DNA from: Tuberibacillus sp. Marseille-P3662
GTDB lineage: Bacteria > Bacillota > Bacilli > Bacillales > Sporolactobacillaceae
Direction of reading: 5' to 3'
Length of the DNA stretch: 64,000 nucleotides
Assembly: GCF_900178005.1 (NCBI RefSeq)
Contig: NZ_FXBS01000006.1
Coordinates: 1,459,585-1,523,584, forward strand
Shown: positions 1-9,027 of the stretch, piece by piece
How the letters are laid out: the number at the start of each line of letters is the position of its first letter
Position numbering within the stretch: position 1 is the stretch's first letter
Made by a program: the position numbers and the translations under genes
Notes under the pieces: generated by a model
Databases searched by the model: none
What the model was told of the DNA's origin: nothing
What the model saw: the letters and a program-made list of their open reading frames with translations, nothing else

Positions 1-115
1 AAATTGTTTGTATGATCCTTCGACATCATATAAGATGTTATCGATTGAAATTAAAAACGCAAGGTCGGTCATCATTGTTGATATTTCGGAAACGATATAA
101 ATGGGAGGTTCAAAC
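1..115. other. Leader of the symporter gene; no gene seen
   Basis: I see no coding sequence here. The stretch ends in a good ribosome binding site (GGGAGG, 103-108) for the symporter gene. A TTGTTG...TATAAA pair near 77-99 could be a promoter, but its spacer is only about 15 bases, so I do not claim it. Confidence 0.3.
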
Positions 116-1357
116 ATGAAAAAAATTTGGAGCAGCTATATTGAAGCTTCTTTAATATTAAAAATAACGATCGCTCTAATATTAGGCATCATTGTCGGGT
201 TGATTTTTGGTCAAGACGCAGCTGTTTTAGCGCCATTGGGTGATTTACTCATTCGCCTATTAAGATTCTTGATTATACCGTTAATCTTGTTCACTTTGAT
301 TGTCGGTATCAACCAAACGAAACCATCCAATCTAGGTAGAATGGGTGGCAAGGTATTCATCTACTATATTTTAACGTCAGCCTTGGCGTTGGTTGTCGGA
401 CTGACTGTTGCTTATCTTTTTAATCCAGGTGAAGGATTTAATCTCCAGACAGGTAATGAGGTTAATGTCCCGGATCGGCCGGGGATTGCCAGTGTCTTGT
501 TAAATATCGTTCCTGATAATATTTTTAAGGCATTTAGTGAGCTGAACTTATTAGGTATTATTTTTACAGCCATTATCTTTGGTATTGGTCTTTCCACATT
601 AAGAGCTTCAGAAAAAAACGCCGATTTGGGTGAATTTTTATTTAAAGTGATTCAAGCTTTAAATGAAATCACGTTAAAGATCATGTCTTGGATGTTGCAA
701 TATGTTCCGATTGGTATCTTTGCGATTATCGCTAAGACGGTTGGTAATCAAGGGGCTGAAACACTGGTCTCCCTCGGTAAAATGGTTGGCGTCTTGTATG
801 GCGCAATCATCATTCAGATCATTTTATATATGGTCATATTGAAAATCTTTAAAGTGAATGTCGGAAGCTTCCTTTCACAAGCACGTACACCGATGCTGAC
901 CGCTTTTGCGACGCAAAGCAGCTCAGGGACATTGCCGGTGACGCTCAATGCTGCCAAAAACCTTAATTTAACAAAGGGTCTTTACGGTTTTAGCTTGCCT
1001 CTTGGAGCAACGATCAACATGGACGGCGCCGCGATACGAATTGGCGTTTCTGCTGTCTTCGCGGCTAATGTGGTTGATGCTTCTCTTTCGATGGGAAATA
1101 TCATTGAAATCGTTATGATTGGTACGCTCGCTACGATTGGTACTGCTGGTGTTCCCGGTGCCGGACTGATTATGATCGCAACGGTTTTCCAACAAGCAGG
1201 ACTCCCGATTGAAACCGTCGCCCTGCTAAGTTCCATTGATGCCTTAGTCGGCATGGGCGCAACAATGACCAATATAACCGGTGATTTAGTCGGAACAACA
1301 GTGATCAATGAGACGGAAAAAAATAAAACTAAAACACCAGAGCCCTTGGAATCCTGA
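116..1357 (+). CDS. Dicarboxylate/amino-acid:cation symporter (DAACS family)
   Basis: A 413-residue polytopic membrane protein of the glutamate/aspartate/C4-dicarboxylate:cation symporter family, which uses Na+ or H+ gradients to import acidic substrates. Family hallmarks are visible: the serine-rich hairpin SSSGTLPVT near residue 268, NMDGAA near 300 (TM7), the glycine-rich GVPGAGL hairpin near 345 and the TM8 segment with DALVGMGATMTNITGD near 380. The length is normal. I chose the ATG at 116 because GGGAGG lies about 7 nt upstream; an in-frame ATG at 101 overlaps that site. The gene is monocistronic, with a terminator overlapping its stop. Glutamate, aspartate or dicarboxylate specificity cannot be told from sequence. 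Confidence 0.93.
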   Translation: MKKIWSSYIEASLILKITIALILGIIVGLIFGQDAAVLAPLGDLLIRLLRFLIIPLILFTLIVGINQTKPSNLGRMGGKVFIYYILTSALALVVGLTVAYLFNPGEGFNLQTGNEVNVPDRPGIASVLLNIVPDNIFKAFSELNLLGIIFTAIIFGIGLSTLRASEKNADLGEFLFKVIQALNEITLKIMSWMLQYVPIGIFAIIAKTVGNQGAETLVSLGKMVGVLYGAIIIQIILYMVILKIFKVNVGSFLSQARTPMLTAFATQSSSGTLPVTLNAAKNLNLTKGLYGFSLPLGATINMDGAAIRIGVSAVFAANVVDASLSMGNIIEIVMIGTLATIGTAGVPGAGLIMIATVFQQAGLPIETVALLSSIDALVGMGATMTNITGDLVGTTVINETEKNKTKTPEPLES

Positions 1358-1370
1358 TCCAAGGGCTTTC
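1341..1370 (+). terminator. Hairpin terminator of the symporter gene
   Basis: AGCCCTTGGA and TCCAAGGGCT form a perfect 10-bp stem around a loop that contains the symporter stop codon, followed by a short T-rich tail. It lies between two convergent genes and may act in both directions. Confidence 0.7.
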
Positions 1371-1376
1371 AGATAT

Positions 1377-2243
1377 TTATATTTTCTCACCGGCTACGTA
1401 GGTCCATCCGTCCTGTTGATAAACCTTCTTTTCTTTCATTAGCCTGCCAAGGGCCCTCTTAAAAGGGGCTTTATTCATATTAAATATTGCTTTAATGTCG
1501 TCCGGAGATGTTCGGTCGCCATAAGGCATTGAGCCGCCATGATTGACTAAATAGGAGAAGATGAGCTCGGCATCTGTGTCAATACTTTCTTGCTTGCGTG
1601 GCAGCAAAGAAACATTAACAGTGCCATCATCTTTAACCTCAATAATCCTTCCCATAACTTTTTCGCCGAGATGAGGCTCTTGTTTACGCTCACTGTGATG
1701 TATGAATCCCTTTATCCCGTCCTTTGTTATAAAAAAAGAACCGCTTGGAATCATTCGATAAATCGTTGCTGTAATATCTTGATTGAACATCTCGCTTGTA
1801 GCATCTTTTGCTAGGGTAGCGATCTCTTGTTCATCCGCTAGTTTAGCCAACAGTCTGCCCTTTTTATCAAGTTTCAGGGCACAATACAGCTCGTCCTCCA
1901 CATTGGGCCACATTGAATTGTGATCCGGTAAATCATCTAAGGATAAAAGAATATCCTTGTTAATGCCAATATCTATAAAGACACCTAGTTTTCTTTTCAC
2001 AGTGACAACAGGTAACCATTGATATGTATCAAATGTAACGTCTGGAATCGTCATTGTCGCGGCAAGACGTCCTTTCTTATCATGGTATAAAAACACTGTA
2101 ACAAAATCGCCTTCAACAATATTGTCTTCGATTTCATATTCATGAAGCAATACTTCCTCGTTATCACTTTTTAAAAAGTAACCAAATGATACTTCCCTTT
2201 CAACATAAAGCGTCCTAACAGCGCCCGCATGCAGTTCCTCCAT
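1377..2243 (-). CDS. cvfB: CvfB-type S1 RNA-binding protein (YitL family)
   Basis: A 288-residue cytoplasmic protein matching the CvfB/YitL family. It has tandem S1-like OB-fold segments (VKRKLGVFIDIGINKD near 81-96, then GSFFITKDGIKGFIHHSE near 165-183, with VMGRIIEVKDDGTVNVSLLPR following). A C-terminal winged helix ends the protein (about 225-288, with FKRALGRLMKEKKVYQQDGWTYV). In Staphylococcus aureus CvfB binds RNA and affects virulence-factor expression; its role in bacilli is poorly defined. The start is preceded by AAGGTGAG. It is convergent with the symporter gene. Confidence 0.9.
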   Translation of the reverse strand: MEELHAGAVRTLYVEREVSFGYFLKSDNEEVLLHEYEIEDNIVEGDFVTVFLYHDKKGRLAATMTIPDVTFDTYQWLPVVTVKRKLGVFIDIGINKDILLSLDDLPDHNSMWPNVEDELYCALKLDKKGRLLAKLADEQEIATLAKDATSEMFNQDITATIYRMIPSGSFFITKDGIKGFIHHSERKQEPHLGEKVMGRIIEVKDDGTVNVSLLPRKQESIDTDAELIFSYLVNHGGSMPYGDRTSPDDIKAIFNMNKAPFKRALGRLMKEKKVYQQDGWTYVAGEKI

Positions 2244-2327
2244 TCCTTGCTCACCTTCCCTTTTCTATCATTATTATAGCAAATATTGATGCACTTATTC
2301 GATATTCAATTGAAATTAAACCAAACA

Positions 2328-3005
2328 GAGGCTGGAACAAATCTAAAACAGGATACTCAGGAAGCCGAACAGTAAGATATGAAAGCAAGTTCTAAGCGTC
2401 GTCAAAATGCGTAGACGCCTGCGGGAACAGCACGAACGCCTTAGAATAAGCTTCTTTGGACTGCGACGAAGCATTTGCTTCCCTGAAAAGGCTTGAAGAT
2501 GCAGGAGCACGAACGCCTTAGAATAAGCTTCTTTGGACTGCGACGAAGCATTTTGCTTCCCTGAATAGGCTTGAAGATGCAGGAGCACGAACGCCTTAGA
2601 ATAAGCTTCTTTGGACTGCGACGAAGCATTTGCTTCCCTGAAAAGGCTTGAAGATGCAGGAGCACGAACGCCTTAGAATAAGCTTCTTTGGACTGCGACG
2701 AAGCATTTTGCTTCCCTGAAAAGGCTTGAAGATGCAGGAGCACGAACGCCTTAGAATAAGCTTCTTTGGATTGCGACGAAGCATTTTGCTTCCCTGAAAA
2801 GGCTTGAAGATGCAGGAGCACGAGCCGAAGATCCACTTGGTCAAGCGGTTTTCTTTACCAAGTTAGCTGAGGCCGTGCCCGCGGCAAGCGAAGGATTTTG
2901 ACGATGCGATGATAGGAATTGCTATTCTAAACAAATAATCCGAACTGATTATTAAACAAGTTCGGATTATTCTATAACTAATATACTTTTGTTCCATCCA
3001 GCCTC
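2328..3005. repeat. Bacillaceae GAGGCTGGAACAAA-bounded intergenic element
   Basis: The element starts with GAGGCTGGAACAAA (2328-2341) and ends with the inverted form TTTGTTCCATCCAGCCTC (2988-3005). Nested complementary arms are visible: CGTCAAAATGCG near 2399 against TTTTGACGATGCG near 2897, and TGCGGGAACAGCACG near 2420 against GTGCCCGCGG near 2874. An inner hairpin AATCCGAAC...GTTCGGATT lies near 2937-2969. GAGGCTGGGACAAA-type ends are widespread between genes in Bacillaceae and other Firmicutes. The function is unknown. It fills the gap between cvfB and the thioesterase gene, and I see no believable gene in it. Confidence 0.75.
2431..2823. repeat. 77/78-bp tandem repeat, five copies, inside the intergenic element
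   Basis: The phrase CACGAACGCCTTAGAATAAG starts at 2431, 2508, 2586, 2663 and 2741, and its first bases recur at 2819, giving five units of 77 or 78 bp. The one-base difference is GCATTTGCTT against GCATTTTGCTT. Each unit holds a small hairpin (GAAGCA/TGCTTC). The array interrupts the upper arm of the surrounding element exactly after its GCACGA. The open reading frames that run through it are repetitive artefacts. Confidence 0.9.
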
Positions 3006-3040
3006 TTATTATCACTCTTTTATTAAGCTACGTCTATACA

Positions 3041-3505
3041 TTAACGCTTTTTTATCCCTATGGTCCGCCCAGCTTCTTTGGGTAACGAATAGGTTGACTG
3101 TTCATGATTAATCTGTTGAATCTGATTTTGGATCATTTCCGGAAAAGGAGACGGACGTCCAGTATGCATATCCATGCCCATCAGCATTTGCTCGCTTGTC
3201 GCCAATTTCCCGCCACCTTCATCTGTCATCGTGAAGAATACGTGAAGACGCTTCGCATCATCGTCAAGCAGCTGCATTGTCACAAGTAAATTCTGATCCT
3301 CATGCGCTTCATCTAAGTAGCAGACATGCGTCTCTAATGTGAACATTGAGTACTGTTGTTCCGAACGAAACGTCTCATTCATACCCAAATTGTCCATCAA
3401 CTGATCAACGGCCAGACTGAACACTTGCGCATAAGCGGCATCATTCATATGACCGTTGTAATCAACCCAATCAGGACGAACGGCTGTCTTCATTAATAAT
3501 GACAT
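3041..3505 (-). CDS. cdhB: Hot-dog thioesterase of carnitine catabolism (betainyl-CoA thioesterase-like)
   Basis: A 154-residue hot-dog-fold acyl-CoA thioesterase of the 4-hydroxybenzoyl-CoA type, with the motif PDWVDYNGHMNDAAYAQVF near 11-29, where the Asp of YNGHMND is the usual catalytic region. It is the last gene of a tight minus-strand run after a BKACE-family gene and an L-carnitine-dehydrogenase-like gene. That composition matches the cdhABC set of Pseudomonas, in which this thioesterase releases glycine betaine from betainyl-CoA. AAGGAG lies 8-9 nt before the ATG. The assignment rests on context plus family; alone it would only be a thioesterase. Confidence 0.75.
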   Translation of the reverse strand: MSLLMKTAVRPDWVDYNGHMNDAAYAQVFSLAVDQLMDNLGMNETFRSEQQYSMFTLETHVCYLDEAHEDQNLLVTMQLLDDDAKRLHVFFTMTDEGGGKLATSEQMLMGMDMHTGRPSPFPEMIQNQIQQINHEQSTYSLPKEAGRTIGIKKR

Positions 3506-3522
3506 TTTTAAAATCTCCTTAA

Positions 3523-4491
3523 CTATATGCGGCCGTTCAGATTAGCAGCCGGCCAATATTTTTCAAGCAAATCGGTCAATTCGATAAGAAAATCATCTCG
3601 GCGTTGATTCAGTTCAGTCACTGAATGCCCTTGCGTCTGTTGTTCACAGCCTTCAACCACGCGCTGAGCCAGTTCATCCGTCAGCTCTGGAGCTTCGAGT
3701 TTTGTCCACGGGAGTTTCAAGGCAGGACCAAATTGTTCTAGCATGTGCCGCATGCCTTGTTCTCCCCCTGCTAAGTGTAGCGTTAGGAATGGCCCCATTA
3801 AGGCCCAGCGTAAACCAGGACCGTATACAATCGATGCATCCACTTCTTCAGTTGTAGCGACGCCGTCATTAACAATATGTAGCGCTTCACGCCAGATAGC
3901 TTCCATCAGTCTGTCTGCTACATGGCCTTCAATTTCCCGTTCAACAATAAGAGGCTTCATATGAAGTGAATCATAAAATTGTCTAGCTTTATGAATGACG
4001 TTAGAATCCGTATTTTGACCGCCAACAAGTTCAACAAGCGGGATCAAATAAACCGGGTTAAATGGATGCGCAACAATCACTCGTTCAGGGTGGTTACAAT
4101 CAGCCTGTAATGTACTTGGCATAATACCAGACGTACTGGAAGCCATGATGGCATCCGGTTTAGCAAAACGATCAATATCGGCTAAAACTTTGCGCTTTAG
4201 TGGTTCGCGCTCAGGCACATTTTCTTGGATAAAATCAGCCTGGCTAACGGCTTTCTCAAGATTTGGCTCAAAATATAGACGATCCCGTGAAGCCCCTTCA
4301 GCTAAACCTTGTTTCTCAAGAGCTGGCCATGCATGATCAATCGCTTTTCTCATACTTGATTCAGCCCCTTCGGCTGGATCTGAAGCGATCACTTCATAAC
4401 CTTGGGATAAAAATCGAGCAATCCAGCCGTTGCCGATGACCCCTGTGCCGACAACAGCTACTTGTTTAACAGTTGTTTCTTGATGTTCCAT
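3523..4491 (-). CDS. cdhA: L-carnitine dehydrogenase (3-hydroxyacyl-CoA dehydrogenase family)
   Basis: A 322-residue cytoplasmic NAD-dependent dehydrogenase. The Rossmann motif VVGTGVIGNGWIARF lies near residue 12, the ENVPER segment near 90, and the 3-hydroxyacyl-CoA dehydrogenase signature with HPFNPVYLIPLVELVGG near 140-156. In carnitine-degrading bacteria this subfamily oxidises L-carnitine to 3-dehydrocarnitine. The ATG at 4491 is preferred, with an AAAGG site upstream and a 1-nt gap after the cdhC stop, over an in-frame ATG at 4509 that has no such site. Neighbouring BKACE and thioesterase genes support carnitine rather than 3-hydroxybutyryl-CoA as substrate. Confidence 0.82.
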   Translation of the reverse strand: MEHQETTVKQVAVVGTGVIGNGWIARFLSQGYEVIASDPAEGAESSMRKAIDHAWPALEKQGLAEGASRDRLYFEPNLEKAVSQADFIQENVPEREPLKRKVLADIDRFAKPDAIMASSTSGIMPSTLQADCNHPERVIVAHPFNPVYLIPLVELVGGQNTDSNVIHKARQFYDSLHMKPLIVEREIEGHVADRLMEAIWREALHIVNDGVATTEEVDASIVYGPGLRWALMGPFLTLHLAGGEQGMRHMLEQFGPALKLPWTKLEAPELTDELAQRVVEGCEQQTQGHSVTELNQRRDDFLIELTDLLEKYWPAANLNGRI

Positions 4492-4492
4492 T

Positions 4493-5386
4493 CTATTCAG
4501 CCTTTCCATGTGGGTTTCTAAGTCCTAACTGTTCGCGTGCTTCACTCGGTGACATTGGTTTGGGTCCAAGCTTGTCAATCATTGAGACCGCTTTGTCTAC
4601 CAATTGGGCATTCGTCCCAAGCACACCTTTTTCTAGATAAAGGTTGTCTTCCAAGCCAACACGGACGTGTCCGCCAAGCAGAACCGACTGTGCAGCCATC
4701 GGCAGTTGCTGGCGCCCGATACCAAATGCTGTCCAGTGGGCATGATCCGATACCTTATTTCGCATAGTTAACATGGTTTCCGCATCGGCTTCTGCTGCCC
4801 ATGGAATACCGAGACAAAATTGGAATAATGGATCGCCGTCAATCAATCCTTCACTCTTTAACTGATTCGCAAACCGGACCTGTCCAGTGTCAAAACACTC
4901 AAGTTCCGGTTTGACACCACTTTTTTGAATGAGAGCAGCTTGCCTGCGCAGCCAATGGGTCGGACTCATGTAAATTTGTTCACCGAAATTAACACTACCG
5001 CAATCAAGCGTACAGATTTCCGGTAGTAGTTCACCAACAGGTTCGTGACGCTCTTCAGGCCGTTGAATATCAGTGCCTTCTCCAGCTGTTAAAGGATTTT
5101 CTGCGTTGGGAACCCAATCACCGCCACCGCCTGCGGTTAAATTTAAAATGACATCAGTGTCAGATTCTCGGACACGTTCAACAACTTCACGAAATAGATT
5201 CGTATCGTGGCTGAGTTTACCGGTCTTTGGATCACGAACATGAATGTGCGCAATCGCGGCCCCCGCTTTTGCTGCTTCAATAGCTGATTCAGCAATTGCC
5301 TCCGGTGTCACGGGAACATGTGGACTTTTTTCTGTTGTGTCCCCTGCCCCTGTTATCGCTGCTGTAAAGATCACTTTTTTTTGCAT
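4493..5386 (-). CDS. cdhC: Beta-keto acid cleavage enzyme (DUF849/BKACE), dehydrocarnitine type
   Basis: A 297-residue zinc-dependent BKACE-family enzyme. This family condenses a beta-keto acid with acetyl-CoA to give acetoacetate and a new acyl-CoA. Visible motifs are AITGAGDTTEKSPHVPVTPE near 8, IAHIHVRDP near 46 (metal-binding His-x-His), LNLTAGGG near 81, and HVRVGLEDNLYLEKG near 245. With CdhA and CdhB it would convert dehydrocarnitine to betainyl-CoA plus acetoacetate. The ATG at 5386 has GGAGGC 7 nt upstream; the earlier ATG at 5404 overlaps that site. It follows the GbsR-like gene by 18 nt. Confidence 0.85.
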   Translation of the reverse strand: MQKKVIFTAAITGAGDTTEKSPHVPVTPEAIAESAIEAAKAGAAIAHIHVRDPKTGKLSHDTNLFREVVERVRESDTDVILNLTAGGGGDWVPNAENPLTAGEGTDIQRPEERHEPVGELLPEICTLDCGSVNFGEQIYMSPTHWLRRQAALIQKSGVKPELECFDTGQVRFANQLKSEGLIDGDPLFQFCLGIPWAAEADAETMLTMRNKVSDHAHWTAFGIGRQQLPMAAQSVLLGGHVRVGLEDNLYLEKGVLGTNAQLVDKAVSMIDKLGPKPMSPSEAREQLGLRNPHGKAE

Positions 5387-5404
5387 ATGAATGCCTCCAT
5401 TCAA

Positions 5405-5944
5405 TCATTGATGTTTTGGTACATGTTTAAAGACCTCGCCGCTTTCAAAGAATTCAATCAGCCGACTGATCCAATCGTAATATTCAACCCAAACTTTTGT
5501 TTCTTCTAATAATTCATTAACCTTTTGCTCAACATCAGCTGTTAAGTCGTTGCTCTCATCAAGCGCTACTAAATCTTCCTTTAGTTTACGTTCAAACATT
5601 TTATTTTTATTAATCGCTTTGCGCCAATTCGTTGTGAATAGTGATATAAACGTTTGATAGTAATCCCGTTCAACATTGAACAAGTCTTTACGTACGCCTT
5701 TTTCAAACACTTTTTCCGCAATATTTAAATCAATCATTTCGCGAACGACTTGGCTCATTCTTGTCTTACTCATGCCCGTTTCCTCTGACAATTCATCTAG
5801 CGTCATGGGTTCACGGTTCATATAGATAATCCCGAGCACGCGGCCAACTGTCGTGGAAACACCGAACGTATGCATGTTATCGGCGATTTTCTCTGCAAAC
5901 TGTTTTCTAGCATGAGTCACCTTTTCTAGTGATTGATCATCCAT
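5405..5944 (-). CDS. GbsR-family repressor (MarR-like), first gene of the carnitine operon
   Basis: A 179-residue winged-helix protein of the GbsR type, the family in which B. subtilis GbsR senses choline and controls betaine synthesis and opuB. The helix-turn-helix spans about residues 45-90 (GRVLGIIYMNREPMTLDELS, then TGMSKTRMSQVVREM) and is followed by an acidic helical C-terminus. GGGGGGAAGG precedes the ATG. It is the first gene of the operon with cdhCAB and is divergent from opuC, so it probably represses both sides. Whether the ligand is carnitine, dehydrocarnitine or glycine betaine is not known. Confidence 0.85.
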   Translation of the reverse strand: MDDQSLEKVTHARKQFAEKIADNMHTFGVSTTVGRVLGIIYMNREPMTLDELSEETGMSKTRMSQVVREMIDLNIAEKVFEKGVRKDLFNVERDYYQTFISLFTTNWRKAINKNKMFERKLKEDLVALDESNDLTADVEQKVNELLEETKVWVEYYDWISRLIEFFESGEVFKHVPKHQ

Positions 5945-6263
5945 GTCCTTCCCCCCTTAGGAACCGTTTAATATAACTGAATGTAACACGTTTTAAAGAA
6001 AATCAAAAAAAAGACATTGGATAGCAAACAAAAGCAATTCCGAGCAATTTTAAGAAAGAATCGCTTTAAAATCTATAAAACAAAAAATATACGTACAAAA
6101 TATATAATTTGTTCAATTTATGCATTTTTTATTTTACAAAATGACATTTACACTAGAATACGTTAGCGAATTGCAAACGATCGAACAGTACATAGTTTTT
6201 CGCTTTAGAATATCTATTGATCTATTCATAAACCATATAAAACTACTAGGAGGTATCACTTAC
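5945..6263. promoter_or_regulatory. Divergent control region between the gbsR-cdhCAB and opuC operons
   Basis: About 320 bp of very AT-rich sequence separates the two divergent operons and must hold both promoters. Candidate but imperfect boxes for opuC are TTTACA with TAGAAT (about 6134-6160) and TTGCAA with TAGTTT (about 6171-6198). I see no convincing long palindrome, so the repressor's site cannot be placed by eye. A strong SD, AGGAGGT at 6248-6254, ends the region. Confidence 0.5.
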
Positions 6264-7406
6264 TTGCTGACTTTTGAAAATGTATCCAAAGTATATGCCG
6301 GAGATAAAAAGGCGGTTGAGCATCTATCGCTTGATGTACAAACGGGCGAGTTCATTGTTTTTATTGGACCAAGTGGGTGTGGGAAAACCACAACAATGAA
6401 AATGATCAATCGCATTATTGAACCGTCAGAAGGAAGTATTTATGTGGGCGGGGAGAATATTTTACAACAAAATGCGGTTGAATTACGGCGTTCAATCGGT
6501 TATGTCATTCAACAGATTGGTTTATTTCCACATATGACTATTAGAGATAATATCGCGCTTGTGACCAAACTATTAAAATGGCCCGAGGATAAGCGGCATG
6601 CCCGTGCTGAAGAACTATTAAAACTCGTAGATATGCCTTCAGATTACCTTAACCGCTACCCACACGAATTAAGCGGGGGACAACAACAGCGGATTGGCGT
6701 ACTACGTGCGTTAGCCGCAGACCCGCCATTAATATTAATGGATGAGCCTTTCGGTGCTCTTGACCCAATTACGAGAGATACGTTACAAGAAGAATTTAAA
6801 AAACTTCAACAAAGTCTTGGTAAGACAATCGTGTTCGTGACTCATGACATGGATGAGGCCTTAAAATTAGCCGATCGTATTGTCATTATGCGGGATGGAC
6901 AAATGGTTCAAGTGGGTACACCTGATGATATTATCCGAAACCCTGCCAATGAATTTGTAGAGGAATTTATCGGTAAAGATCGTCTCGTTCAGGCACAGCC
7001 AGATATCCGCACAGTCGGACAAATTATGAACCCTGATCCCGCTGTGATTACCGAACAACATTCATTATCGGAAGCTATCCAATACATGAAACAAAAACGC
7101 GTCGATTCTCTACTCGTAATCGATCAAGAAAACACATTGAAAGGCTTTATCGATATTGAGATCATCGATCACCATCATAGGAAAGGTCTTAATGTCGGTG
7201 ATGTGATGGATCCATCACCTTATAGCGTGGAAAAACAAGCCTTACTCCGGGATACAATCCACCGGATTTTGAAACGAGGAACGAAAAACGTTCCCGTCGT
7301 TGACACCGACCATCGTTTAGTGGGGATTGTTACTCGCGCAAGTCTTGCAGATGTGGTTTATGACTCTATCTGGGGTGAGTCAGAAGTACTCACAACCATT
7401 AGCTAA
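6264..7406 (+). CDS. opuCA: Glycine betaine/carnitine ABC transporter ATPase with CBS domains
   Basis: A 380-residue ATPase of the OpuCA/ProV family, which powers uptake of glycine betaine, carnitine and other quaternary amines. It has a Walker A GPSGCGKT near residue 35, the family Q-loop QQIGLFPH near 82, the signature LSGGQQQR near 135, and Walker [14 protein letters not shown]. Two CBS domains follow (about 250-375, beginning VGQIMNPDP), known in OpuCA-type proteins as ionic-strength or nucleotide sensors. I set the start at TTG 6264, 9 nt after AGGAGGT; upstream in-frame codons lie in non-coding-looking AT-rich DNA. It heads opuCABCD. Confidence 0.92.
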   Translation: MLTFENVSKVYAGDKKAVEHLSLDVQTGEFIVFIGPSGCGKTTTMKMINRIIEPSEGSIYVGGENILQQNAVELRRSIGYVIQQIGLFPHMTIRDNIALVTKLLKWPEDKRHARAEELLKLVDMPSDYLNRYPHELSGGQQQRIGVLRALAADPPLILMDEPFGALDPITRDTLQEEFKKLQQSLGKTIVFVTHDMDEALKLADRIVIMRDGQMVQVGTPDDIIRNPANEFVEEFIGKDRLVQAQPDIRTVGQIMNPDPAVITEQHSLSEAIQYMKQKRVDSLLVIDQENTLKGFIDIEIIDHHHRKGLNVGDVMDPSPYSVEKQALLRDTIHRILKRGTKNVPVVDTDHRLVGIVTRASLADVVYDSIWGESEVLTTIS

Positions 7407-7420
7407 TAAGGAGGGATAAC

Positions 7421-8074
7421 TTGGAAGCTTTCTTTAATTTCTTAGCAAACAATGGAACACAGCTACTCCTTAAAACATGGGAGCATTTTTATATTTCGTT
7501 AACGGCCGTCGCCCTCGGCGTGTTAGTGGCAGTCCCGCTGGGCATTTTTCTAACTCGCGTGCCCAAAATTTCCGGAGCCGTCATGAGCATTGTCGGAATC
7601 ATACAAACCTTTCCGAGTCTAGCCATTTTAGCCTTTTTCATTCCGATTCTCGGCATTGGTAAAATTCCAGCAATAGTTGCCCTATTTTTCTATTCCGTTT
7701 TGCCGATATTGCGGAATACGTACACAGGTGTCAAAGATGTTGATCAAAGTCTATTAGAATCTGGCCGCGGTATGGGCATGAAAGGTTGGGAATGTATCCG
7801 TTATGTTGAAGTCCCGCTCGCTCTACCCGTGATTATGGCCGGCATTCGGGTCTCTACAGTGTATTTAATCGGGTGGGCCACGCTTGCTTCTTTCATTGGA
7901 GCTGGTGGTTTAGGTGATTATATTTTCAATGGGCTCAACTTATATCGCCCCGACTTTATCATAGCCGGCGCCGTGCCATCGACATTGTTAGCTTTGGTGA
8001 CCGATCTCCTCTTCGGTCGTCTGGAAAGCTGGCTAACGCCTAACGGAATAAAAAATACAAAAGAAGCCGCTTAG
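7421..8074 (+). CDS. opuCB: Glycine betaine/carnitine ABC transporter permease
   Basis: A 217-residue inner-membrane permease of the ProW/OpuCB family with about five or six transmembrane segments. The EAA loop is [31 protein letters not shown], near 108-138, which docks onto the ATPase. The start is TTG, 5 nt after GGAGGG, and only 14 nt separate it from opuCA, so the genes are co-transcribed. It forms the channel together with OpuCD. Confidence 0.92.
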   Translation: MEAFFNFLANNGTQLLLKTWEHFYISLTAVALGVLVAVPLGIFLTRVPKISGAVMSIVGIIQTFPSLAILAFFIPILGIGKIPAIVALFFYSVLPILRNTYTGVKDVDQSLLESGRGMGMKGWECIRYVEVPLALPVIMAGIRVSTVYLIGWATLASFIGAGGLGDYIFNGLNLYRPDFIIAGAVPSTLLALVTDLLFGRLESWLTPNGIKNTKEAA

Positions 8075-8089
8075 AAGGGAGCCATTTTT

Positions 8090-9013
8090 GTGCTGAAAAC
8101 ATCTCGCAAAATCGTTTTATTATTCGTCGTTACCATCATATTGCTCAGCGGTTGTTCTCTTCCCGGCTTAAGCGGGCCTTCTGAGAAAACCGTAACGATT
8201 GGAACTTTAGGCACATCTGAGTCCAAGACCATTGGTAACATGATCAAGCAAATGATTGAACATAACACAGATCTGCAGGTTGAAATGGTTGGTAATCTGG
8301 GATCATCCACGGTTCAACACAAAGCCATGATGAGCGGTGATATCGATATTACTGCGACCCGATATACTGGAACTGATATCGTGGGTGCACTGAACATGGA
8401 CCCCATTACAGACCCAGAAAAGGCTCTTAAAACGGTTAAGAGAGAATTTGATCAACGCTTTAACCAGACTTGGTTTGATTCCTATGGATTCGCGAATTCG
8501 TATGCTTTTACGGTTACAAGCCAATTAGCCAAAAATAAACATTTAGAAACGGTATCAGATTTAGAAAAATATGCTTCAGATCTTAGGCTGGGTGTCGATA
8601 GTGCCTGGATCGAACGTAAGGGTGTTGGCTATGATGCATTTGTTAAGGAATACGGGTTTGAGTTTAACCGTGTTTATCCCATGCAGTTGGGTCTCGTCTA
8701 CCAAGCCGTTGCTAATGGGAAGATGGATGTCGTTTTAGCTTACACGACGGATGGGCGTATCGAAGACTTTAACCTCGTCACCTTAAAAGATAATAAGCAT
8801 TTCTTCCCACCTTATGATGCTTCACCCGTTGCTAGGAATGAAGTGCTGAAAAAACACCCTGAACTGCGTGATATCTTAAATCAATTAGCAGGCAAGATCA
8901 GTACGAAAACGATGCGCAAATTGAACTATAAAGCTGATGTCAAACTGAAGGAACCATCCATTATAGCCAAAAATTTTCTTGAAAAACATCACTACTTCAA
9001 GAACAAAGAATGA
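8090..9013 (+). CDS. opuCC: Glycine betaine/carnitine-binding lipoprotein
   Basis: A 307-residue extracellular solute-binding protein of the OpuAC/ProX class. The signal peptide ends in the lipobox LLSGC (Cys near residue 22), so it is anchored to the outer face of the membrane. The mature part begins with SEKTVTIGTLGTSESK, the usual first strand of OpuC binding proteins. The start is GTG with AGAAGGGAG about 9 nt upstream, 15 nt after opuCB. Given the neighbouring carnitine-degradation genes, carnitine is a likely substrate, but the aromatic cage cannot be judged without alignment. Confidence 0.92.
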   Translation: MLKTSRKIVLLFVVTIILLSGCSLPGLSGPSEKTVTIGTLGTSESKTIGNMIKQMIEHNTDLQVEMVGNLGSSTVQHKAMMSGDIDITATRYTGTDIVGALNMDPITDPEKALKTVKREFDQRFNQTWFDSYGFANSYAFTVTSQLAKNKHLETVSDLEKYASDLRLGVDSAWIERKGVGYDAFVKEYGFEFNRVYPMQLGLVYQAVANGKMDVVLAYTTDGRIEDFNLVTLKDNKHFFPPYDASPVARNEVLKKHPELRDILNQLAGKISTKTMRKLNYKADVKLKEPSIIAKNFLEKHHYFKNKE

Positions 9014-9027
9014 GGAGGTGACACAAA

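Noticed and set aside
2431-2823. CRISPR-like array
   Set aside because: Units are contiguous and almost identical throughout; there are no unique spacers and no cas genes.
2343-2844. Several overlapping minus-strand reading frames with repeats such as SCSCIFKPFQGSK
   Set aside because: They are translations of the 77/78-bp tandem repeat in different frames, with no SD and no protein-like composition.
6120-6263. 48-residue N-terminal extension of OpuCA
   Set aside because: The stretch is AT-rich promoter DNA; AGGAGGT before TTG 6264 marks the true start.
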